From CBDCYS01 sp965226245 (GTDB lineage Bacteria > Acidobacteriota > Terriglobia > Bryobacterales > UBA6623): a stretch of DNA of 64,000 nucleotides. Shown in pieces: positions 58,513-64,000 of the stretch. A program made the translations under genes and the position numbers. Below the pieces are notes generated by a model. The model saw nothing but the letters and a program-made list of their open reading frames with translations, had not been told where the DNA came from and ran no database searches. Positions within the stretch are counted from its first letter, which is position 1. The number at the start of each line of letters is the position of its first letter. The stretch spans positions 2,046,001 to 2,110,000 of the forward strand of contig CBDDCL010000015.1 in NCBI GenBank assembly GCA_965226245.1, read 5' to 3'.

Positions 58513-59697
58513 ATGAATTGCATGCAGGATTCGATCTGGTTCCGCACACTGCCGTCAGAGCTGAGGGATCTGCTGCGGAACAGCGACACTCTGCCGGACC
58601 GGGCTGACGTTGTGATCGTCGGCAGCGGCATGATCGGAATCTCGACGGCCTACTATCTGACTCGGGCCGGTGTTAAGAATATCTGCCTGGTCGATCGCGG
58701 AACAGCGCTCGGAGAGGCGAGCGGCGCCAATGCCGGAGGGCTATGGTTTGGACAGCAAAGCTCTGAGTTAGGCTCAATCAGCGTCCTCGCAAAGGCCAGC
58801 AGCCAGCTCTACGACGAACTGTCACAGGCTTTTGAGTTCGATTTCACGAAAACCGGACTACTGGAGTTGCTCAACAGCGCGGAACAAGCGGATCAAGCGA
58901 AAGACCGGGTGCGAGCCGTGCGTGACTCGGGATTTCGGGCGGAGCTGGTCAGCGGAAAGCAAGCCCGCTCGATCGAACCAGGGCTGGCCCTCACTCCCGA
59001 AGCAGCGCTTTTTTATCCGGATGAAGCGCATGTCCACCCAACCCGCCTTGCCGCCGCGCTGGTGGGAGACCTCAGGCAAAAGGGCGTCCGCTTCTGTTTC
59101 AATACCGAGGTGAAACATCTCAACCACTGTGTTGAAACAAACCGCGGTGCGATCTCGGCCGGCAATACGGTGATTGCTTGCGGCGCGTGGACACCCCTCG
59201 TTACACAAACGCTTGGCTGGCAGCCCCCCATCAGACCGATACGAGGAACTTTGCTGGCACTCGAGCCGCTTCCCCCCGTGCTCCACCATGCCCTCATCGG
59301 CGAAAACTTCTATTACTGGCAGTTGCCGCAAGGGCAAATCATCGCGGGCGGCTCGGTGGACGACGTAGGTTTCCAGCAGGGTGTTGACGCAACTACCGTC
59401 GAATCCATCCGCGACGAGTTGCGGACACTGCTCCCCGCCGCGGCCGGGCAACCGCTGGCCTGCGCGTGGTCAGGCTTTCGCCCCTATTGCGAGGACCTCA
59501 AGCCTGTAGTGGGGGCCGTGCCCGCAAGCGAAAACACATACGTGGCGGCGGGCCACTTCAAGAAGGGCATCATGATGGCGCCCGTAACAGGGAAGATACT
59601 CGCGGATCTCATCACCTCGGGCAAGACCGGCCTGCCGATCGAACCGCTGAGCCCCGCGCGATTCCCCGCGCGGAGACCTGCTTCGTTTACGGAATGA
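58513..59697 (+). CDS. FAD-dependent oxidoreductase (DadA/glycine oxidase-like)
   Basis: The ATG at 58513 (MNCMQDSIWFRTLPSELRDL) follows GGTAGG; the open frame upstream is repeat sequence. The FAD-binding Rossmann motif is VVIVGSGMIGISTAYYLTRA, with an acidic residue in ICLVDRG. GASGANAGGLWFGQQSSELG, the substrate-domain YPDEAHVHPTRLAAALVGDL, VIACGAWTP, IRPIRGTLLALEPL and the C-terminal GHFKKGIMMAPVTGKILADL follow. 394 residues. It oxidises an amino acid or amine substrate to an imine. Substrate unknown. Confidence 0.9.
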   Translation: MNCMQDSIWFRTLPSELRDLLRNSDTLPDRADVVIVGSGMIGISTAYYLTRAGVKNICLVDRGTALGEASGANAGGLWFGQQSSELGSISVLAKASSQLYDELSQAFEFDFTKTGLLELLNSAEQADQAKDRVRAVRDSGFRAELVSGKQARSIEPGLALTPEAALFYPDEAHVHPTRLAAALVGDLRQKGVRFCFNTEVKHLNHCVETNRGAISAGNTVIACGAWTPLVTQTLGWQPPIRPIRGTLLALEPLPPVLHHALIGENFYYWQLPQGQIIAGGSVDDVGFQQGVDATTVESIRDELRTLLPAAAGQPLACAWSGFRPYCEDLKPVVGAVPASENTYVAAGHFKKGIMMAPVTGKILADLITSGKTGLPIEPLSPARFPARRPASFTE

Positions 59698-59840
59698 CGC
59701 GGCAAGACCTGCCGGGCAGCAAACTTCCGGGCGCCGGAGCGATACGATGCCTCCGGCCTCCCACTTCGCGCTCGAATATGTTCATTCTTTCTTCTAGCCA
59801 TATCCGGGCACAAATGGCAAGTGAAAAGCGCGTCCTAAAA

Positions 59841-59874
59841 CTAGCCAAAGATATTTGAAATTTCGTTCGCGGGG
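59841..59874 (+). repeat. Dispersed 34-bp motif, family C, copy 3
   Basis: CTAGCCAAAGATATTTGAAA then TTTCGTTCGCGGGG. It sits directly before family D copy 2. Confidence 0.85.
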
Positions 59875-59875
59875 A

Positions 59876-60008
59876 CAGGGGCGTGCGGCCTGTCGGCATG
59901 AGCCACGTTCAGGTGGCTTGGTCTCCTTTAGGCCGACCCTTTTAGGGCCGGTTCACAGGCCTCTTCTGACCTCGTTCCTCAGCCCGTTTCAACGGGCTTT
60001 CGTCCCAC
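59876..60008 (+). repeat. Dispersed repeat family D, copy 2
   Basis: A 133-bp unit matching 55596-55728 with a few differences (CAGGTGGCTTGG in place of CACGTGGCTTGG, GCCGACCC in place of GCCGGTCC). The internal hairpin AGCCCGTTTCAACGGGCT is perfect here too. Confidence 0.88.
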
Positions 60009-60034
60009 TCTGGGCAGAGGGCAGAAGAGGGCAG

Positions 60035-60179
60035 AGGGACAGTCACCTTAACCACATTCTCGGCCATTGTGGTGTGCTCTTAACGTAAGATCGATGACAC
60101 TAACGCACAATGGATGTAACCTATCTTACGATTCAACGCGGATTTTGCGCCCTTTTGATCAGTTAAGGTGACTGTCCCT
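60035..60179. mobile_element. Miniature inverted-repeat element
   Basis: A 145-bp element bounded by perfect 17-bp inverted repeats, AGGGACAGTCACCTTAA at 60035-60051 and its reverse complement at 60163-60179. The interior is AT-rich. GGGACAG-type ends are typical of sequences mobilised by RAYT (Y1) transposases; a remnant of such a transposase lies 550 bp downstream. Confidence 0.8.
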
Positions 60180-60316
60180 CGATAGTTCTGATAGTATCGA
60201 TAGTAGAATAAAGCTGCTGTCTCGCTGGAAAGAGTGCTCAAGAAGTATCCGAATTTCTACATTCGGCAGCGTGCGCGGAACCTCCGTTTGGCGTCCGGCC
60301 GGAATGATCGGTTGCC

Positions 60317-60616
60317 ATGAAGAAGTATGACTACGTCGTCTACGTCGACGACAACTTTCACTACATGGACGAGGATGAGCGCTACAAGCTTGGCGAATTC
60401 AGCGATTGCGCCTCCGCCGTTGCCGCCTGCAAGAAAGTAGTGGACAGATGCCTGCAGGAGGGTTTCAGTAAAACCAGCACGGTCGCAGAGCTTGTCAAAG
60501 GATACGTTTTTTTTGGCGACGACCCGTTCATCGTAACAAGCGATCCCGACTGCAAATTCTCCGCCCGCGATTACGCCCGGCTCCGATGCGAACAGATGTG
60601 CCGCCGGAGCAGTTAG
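60317..60616 (+). CDS. Small conserved hypothetical protein
   Basis: The 99-residue protein starts MKKYDYVVYVDDNFHYMDED, with RYKLGEFSDCASAVAACKKV, VDRCLQEGFSKTSTVAELVK, YVFFGDDPFIVTSDPDCKFS and ARDYARLRCEQ. The VDDNFHYMDE opening and the F-G-x-DPFI segment recur in small conserved bacterial proteins. No signal or membrane segment; four cysteines. Function unknown. It sits between a miniature element and a RAYT remnant. Confidence 0.7.
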   Translation: MKKYDYVVYVDDNFHYMDEDERYKLGEFSDCASAVAACKKVVDRCLQEGFSKTSTVAELVKGYVFFGDDPFIVTSDPDCKFSARDYARLRCEQMCRRSS

Positions 60617-60755
60617 TGGAGACGCGGGTTCAGCCGTCCCTCTGCGTGAGGGCGCACTACATTTCGCCCGCCCTGATACAATCGCTCCTTATCGCGCCGG
60701 CAGCCTCCCTCCCGCAATCTCCAAGACTCGTTTCGCGAAGCACGGGCGGGCGGCG

Positions 60756-61023
60756 AGAGAGGCTTCGTGAGCTGTGTCCTCTCAACGACTGGGGGGAGGT
60801 GTTGGCGGCGGCGACGCCGGACGAGCAACTCGCCGAGCGGTTGCGTCAGGCGACGCGGACGGGTCGCCCGCTAGGCAGTTCGAAGTTCATCTCGGCGCTC
60901 GAAGGGCGTCTGCAGAGAACGCTGCCGCGGCAAAAACCAGGACCAGCGCCGCCAAAATCCCTCGCTGCCGCTGCAAAAACGAGTTACAAGAAGATTGCAC
61001 CCATTTACTGCAAAACTAGTTGA
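60756..61023 (+). pseudogene. RAYT (Y1-type) transposase C-terminal remnant
   Basis: The end of the open frame reads DWGEVLAAATPDEQLAERLR, then QATRTGRPLGSSKFISALEG and RLQRTLPRQKPGPAPPK. The R-x-T-x-TGRPLG-S-x-F motif and the R-L-x-PGRP-like tail are those found at the C-terminus of REP-associated tyrosine transposases. The catalytic HUH and tyrosine part is absent. A remnant of an element probably related to the miniature element at 60035-60179. Confidence 0.7.
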
Positions 61024-61852
61024 CAGGATGGCGCGAGAGAAGTCCGGCGCGAGTGCCATTTACCATGTCGAACAAGAACTCCTTGTGAACACCTTTGAGG
61101 AAAGCCCCAATGACCCAGCCGAGGACCGCCGGCAAATCTCGGGACAGCGCAAGGGCCTCGCACTGCACATAGGTGCCACTGTCTTTTTGTAAGAATCGCC
61201 AGTAGGAGATGTGCCGCCAGAGGAAGCCCCGGTCGTCTCCCGCCGGTCGCTGGCGCTCCTCAGGTTTCCCGCGGTTTTTCACTTCCACAATGTGCGTGGA
61301 AAGAGTTCGGCTGTGTGCGCGGGTTGAGTCCAGCGGAACGTAGTGCACTTCATGCTCGGTATCAAGCACGATCGTCAGGGCTTTCTTCTTGTACAGACGC
61401 AAGTAGATCCTGGCGTCGTTCCCGTCGCGCCGGATGACCTTGGAACGAACGATGTAAGGTCGATGGATCACCTGATATTCGTCATAATCCATCACCAGTG
61501 CCGCCGACTGCTCCAGAGTGACTCCGGGAACGAAGACCAGGCCGACCCAATGGTGAATGAGCCCGTGCGGAACCTTGGCTTCGCCAGGCCGGAGGTTCTC
61601 CGCTACAATCTCACCTTGCTGGAGCCGTGCGTGCAAGCTCTCACGGCTCGTCTCCGGCTGGCCATCGATCCACAGAAACGGTCCGCCATTCCGCAACTCT
61701 GCTTCGATTCTCGCCTCGTTTTGCTGCACGTATTGCTCGAACGCTTCCAGTGTTACCGGCCTCAGCTTTGCCGCGAACAGATGCCCGGCGCACAGAAAAA
61801 TAATCAGCAGTCTTCGCGCAATCAACAGCGCCCCCAATTGGTTTCCAGGCAA
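61016..61852 (-). CDS. Exported START/SRPBCC-like hypothetical protein
   Basis: A 278-residue protein with a hydrophobic leader (GALLIARRLLIIFLCAGHLF) and a strand/helix pattern that resembles START-like (SRPBCC) hydrophobic-ligand domains: GLIHHWVGLVFVPGVTLEQS, AALVMDYDEYQVIHRPYIVR, VIRRDGNDARIYLRLYKKKA, LTIVLDTEHEVHYVPLD and SYWRFLQKDSGTYVQCEALA. The WRF/Y-Q-C-E segment is typical of such folds. Function unknown. Its start overlaps the end of the upstream reductase-like gene by about 30 bp, so the two are likely translated together. Confidence 0.65.
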   Translation of the reverse strand: MPGNQLGALLIARRLLIIFLCAGHLFAAKLRPVTLEAFEQYVQQNEARIEAELRNGGPFLWIDGQPETSRESLHARLQQGEIVAENLRPGEAKVPHGLIHHWVGLVFVPGVTLEQSAALVMDYDEYQVIHRPYIVRSKVIRRDGNDARIYLRLYKKKALTIVLDTEHEVHYVPLDSTRAHSRTLSTHIVEVKNRGKPEERQRPAGDDRGFLWRHISYWRFLQKDSGTYVQCEALALSRDLPAVLGWVIGAFLKGVHKEFLFDMVNGTRAGLLSRHPVN

Positions 61853-62958
61853 TAGGTGACCACCTTCCCGTAGACATCCCGCATTGGCGGAAGCTGCAGG
61901 CCGCTCGCCGCCAGACCCTCCATCACGCGTCTGTTCTCAAAGGCCTGGAACATGCCTAGGTGAGGCAAAAAGAATCCGAGCACTCGCAGCAGTTCATTCA
62001 GCAGCCTGTCACCACTGCGCCGGCTCTTTTCAACGAACTCTTCATATTCAGAAAGGCTCACCAGCTCCGGAACATGAATCGGCAGCCAGCGCTTTCCATT
62101 CGGGTGACTCTCAAACAGTTCTTTCGTTAGCTCAAACATCTCCCGCACGGTCAGGCTGCCCTCAGGCCCCGCACACAACTGGTAGACGCGGCCTGGAACG
62201 AAGCTCGAATCGAAGAGATAGGCTAGCGCTGAAACGGCCCAGTCTGTCGGAATCAGATCCACCGGCGCATTGGGCTGTCCAGGAGCCACGGGCAGCACGT
62301 TCCGGGGAAACAGTTTCAAGAGCTGATGCACGTAGTTGAATTGTCTTACGCGACCCGACCGGGAATCGCCAATGATAGAACTTAGACGAAAGATGGCAGC
62401 CGGAAGATCTGTCATATGCTGCGTCACGAGCTCCTCGGCTTCATACTTGGATTGTTGATAGCTGTTCAAAAAGCCGTTGTTGTGGCGAAGCGGCTCCTCG
62501 GCTATTCGGCCGATAGAGCGGCCCGCCACGTACACCGTGCTAACGTGTGCAAACTTTCGCAGCCTGGGACAACGGCGTGCGAGTGTAAGAAGGTTTTTGG
62601 TTCCCGCCACATTCGTCGCTCGAGCCTCTTCAAGCGGCAGATCAAAGCGAGTTTCAGCGGCGCAGTGAATGATTTCCGTCAGGCACTCCTGCAATTCGGC
62701 GAGTAGGGAAGCCTCTAATCCCAAACAGTGTGCCCTTACATCGCCCACCGCGACAGTTACTCTGGGATGGATATTTTGCTCCGGAATTCTTTCTCGCCGC
62801 CGGGTGAGGAGGATGATCCGGCGGTCTGGCCTGGCGGCCAGCAAGCGCTCCAAGACCTCGCTGCCCACCAAGCCGGTCGCGCCGGTCAACAAGAGCACCG
62901 GCCGCTGGAATCCCTCAGGCTGCGGTCGCCTGGTTTGTCGGCGAGAAGGTGTATCCAC
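61822..62958 (-). CDS. Fatty acyl/thioester reductase-like extended SDR
   Basis: A 378-residue protein matching the NAD(P)-dependent acyl-CoA/thioester reductase (male-sterility-like) branch of extended SDRs: VLLLTGATGLVGSEVLERLL, RRIILLTRRRERIPEQNI, HCAAETRFDLPLEEARATNV, KFAHVSTVYVAGRSIGR, SYQQSKYEAEELV with the catalytic tyrosine and lysine, and IFRLSSIIGDSRSG. It could reduce an activated fatty acid or peptide, but it lacks a fused adenylation domain. It is coupled to the START-like gene downstream; a lipid-related pathway is plausible. Confidence 0.82.
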   Translation of the reverse strand: MDTPSRRQTRRPQPEGFQRPVLLLTGATGLVGSEVLERLLAARPDRRIILLTRRRERIPEQNIHPRVTVAVGDVRAHCLGLEASLLAELQECLTEIIHCAAETRFDLPLEEARATNVAGTKNLLTLARRCPRLRKFAHVSTVYVAGRSIGRIAEEPLRHNNGFLNSYQQSKYEAEELVTQHMTDLPAAIFRLSSIIGDSRSGRVRQFNYVHQLLKLFPRNVLPVAPGQPNAPVDLIPTDWAVSALAYLFDSSFVPGRVYQLCAGPEGSLTVREMFELTKELFESHPNGKRWLPIHVPELVSLSEYEEFVEKSRRSGDRLLNELLRVLGFFLPHLGMFQAFENRRVMEGLAASGLQLPPMRDVYGKVVTYCLETNWGRC

Positions 62959-63112
62959 CGCTTAGAGAAACCTTATGGGTCCTCCCTCCGAAAGCCTTTG
63001 GCAAAGTGATGCCGAGTCTCTTCTGATGAGGGGTAAATCGCCAGGAAATGGACTCTCCGTTGCGGAGAGCTTCCCGAATCTGTGCTCCCGACCGGGAGCC
63101 TGCTTCCGGCCG

Positions 63113-63511
63113 TCAATGGCCTGGTAAAACAGACACCGCAGTCTCGTCAGACGGAAACATTCCATGGGGACGCAGCTCGCAATTGCCACTCAATACAAAG
63201 CTGTGGTCGTCGAGTATTTCCCCTTCCGAACGCAGCACCGCGCGAACGGGCTCCGTGAGTTCGGGGTCCACGCCTAGCGATTCAAGCATTCCCGCGAACT
63301 CCGGAAACCTGAGCCGCACGTTGTATTCCGCCCTGGCGCGCCGCTGGGAGTAGTCGAGCACGCCTTGATTGCCCAGCTCCTGCGCGTTTTCGTCCAGTTC
63401 AATCGTCAGCGGCCCGGAATTAAATTCCTTGCCTTGCCACTCAACTGGCACGCCCTCTGGAACGCTAGCAGCCAGTTTCGTGATTTGAAAGGTCACCACG
63501 TCTTGGTTCAT
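63113..63511 (-). CDS. Hypothetical protein
   Basis: The start is the ATG at 63511 (MNQDVVTFQITKLAASVPEG), following AGGGAGAATTCG. A 132-residue acidic protein: VPVEWQGKEFNSGPLTIELD, GVLDYSQRRARAEYNVRLRF, PEFAGMLESLGVDPELTEPV and EGEILDDHSFVLSGNCELRP. The strand-rich pattern could be a small barrel. I do not recognise a family. It is about 150 bp upstream of the reductase-like gene. Confidence 0.62.
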   Translation of the reverse strand: MNQDVVTFQITKLAASVPEGVPVEWQGKEFNSGPLTIELDENAQELGNQGVLDYSQRRARAEYNVRLRFPEFAGMLESLGVDPELTEPVRAVLRSEGEILDDHSFVLSGNCELRPHGMFPSDETAVSVLPGH

Positions 63512-63595
63512 CGAATTCTCCCTGGAAATTTTATCTGTAATCCGGAAGTATAGGCACACGGCGTACCGAAGTCAATCCTTGGCCTGGCGCTTGTT

Positions 63596-63643
63596 GTAGC
63601 ACAATAGAAATGTCCCCCTCGGTAGCACAATAGAAATGTCCCC
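63596..63643. repeat. Tandem IS end motif, two copies
   Basis: AGCACAATAGAAATGTCCCC occurs twice in direct order, at 63598-63617 and 63624-63643. The motif resembles the multiple terminal repeats at the ends of integrase-type insertion sequences. It probably marks the end of the IS whose transposase terminus is at 63854-64000. Confidence 0.6.
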
Positions 63644-63853
63644 TTGGGTTTGTTGTTTGTAAGTTTGTAAGAGAGAATCGTCGTCGTCGGGGCTGTGGGA
63701 ATGTGGGAATCGCTTTAGCGATTTCCAAGGGACGGTGGGAAGGGTGGGAAACCGGTCGTTGCGATGCGAACCCTCTTTCGCCGACCCTCTTCGCTGTTCG
63801 CCGAGGTTTTCCACGCTTTCCATCCGGCCCGTCATTTCCACAGCCCTGCCTTT

Positions 63854-64000
63854 TTATGTCGTCGCCGCGCGCTTTTTCGAACGCAGTGACTTACGCCAGG
63901 GGTGGTCCGCGGCCGGCTTGGACCGCCGCGGAACCGCTCGTTGTTTCGGCTCTGGGCGCGGCTTCGGCTGCGGCCGGGCGATCTCTTCAAAAGCTACCGC
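63854..64000 (-). CDS. Transposase C-terminal fragment, integrase-type IS (partial)
   Basis: The window edge cuts a minus-strand frame whose last 48 codons read AVAFEEIARPQPKPRPEPKQ, RAVPRRSKPAADHPWRKSLR and end with a basic tail at the TAA. The ADHPWR motif near the C-terminus is found in integrase-core transposases of the ISNCY/IS481-like type. The nearby tandem end motif supports an IS. The remainder lies outside the window. Confidence 0.6.
   Translation of the reverse strand, partial: AVAFEEIARPQPKPRPEPKQRAVPRRSKPAADHPWRKSLRSKKRAATT

Noticed and set aside
1..64000. tRNA genes, rRNA genes and CRISPR arrays
   Set aside because: I scanned for TTCGA-type T-loops, rRNA-like conserved stretches and regularly spaced repeats and found none that I could support.

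Overview
The window looks like a chromosomal contig of an Acidobacteriota bacterium, most likely from the Solibacter/Bryobacter side. The best lineage marker is the secreted protein at 7390-9384, which carries the TIGR03437-type domain typical of Solibacter relatives. GC-rich codon use, many dispersed intergenic repeats and small conserved hypothetical proteins also fit. The taxonomic call is an inference; no rRNA gene is present.

Layout. 1-2854: a membrane protein with a C-terminal YiiX-like (permuted NlpC/P60) domain, split by a complete 1027-bp IS1595-family element. 2933-9384: an acyl-ACP synthetase remnant, DUF1802, ThuA-like, an M20 peptidase, and a TIGR03437/DUF192 fusion. 9454-12681: a restriction-modification-like island (vsr, C5 cytosine methyltransferase, DUF4928). 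Its methyltransferase is broken by a truncated copy of the same IS with a duplicated flank, and DUF4928 seems frameshifted. 12947-24932: amidohydrolase, RNase P RNA, an SGNH protein, an M16 peptidase pair, cytochrome c', thrS, FmdB-type zinc ribbon, receiver-CheX protein, and a multi-pass membrane protein. 25049-36394, almost all on the minus strand: RNase E/G, the cell-shape cluster mreB-mreC-mreD-mrdA-rodA, and grpE-dnaJ. 36786-45522: small conserved proteins, a frameshifted GAF/SpoIIE phosphatase, a secreted protein, SGNH, galE-like epimerase, cupin, and an FMN reductase split by a second intact copy of the IS. 45618-55317: DedA-like protein, nth, metallophosphoesterases including ymdB, a Tat-exported TIM barrel, a NifU/IscU-like scaffold, SDR, and accD-folC. 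55318-64000: a repeat-dense accessory stretch with an OsmC-family gene, tandem acetoacetate-decarboxylase-like domains, an FAD oxidoreductase, a RAYT remnant, an acyl reductase-like protein and the end of another IS.

The most interesting item is the OsmC-family gene at 56010-56474. Its frame is broken only by a UGA exactly where the family has its redox-active cysteine. A short hairpin with a G-starting loop lies 26 nt downstream, so a selenocysteine-containing OsmC protein is the leading reading.

The second theme is recent genome damage. Two IS copies encoding identical transposases interrupt genes whose halves rejoin in frame across 8-bp duplications. Several other genes are stubs (kinase N-terminus, acyl-ACP synthetase, metallophosphoesterase, RAYT). 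At least five families of dispersed or palindromic repeats fill the gaps between genes and create spurious reading frames. Some junctions, notably 10979-11757, could be assembly artefacts.
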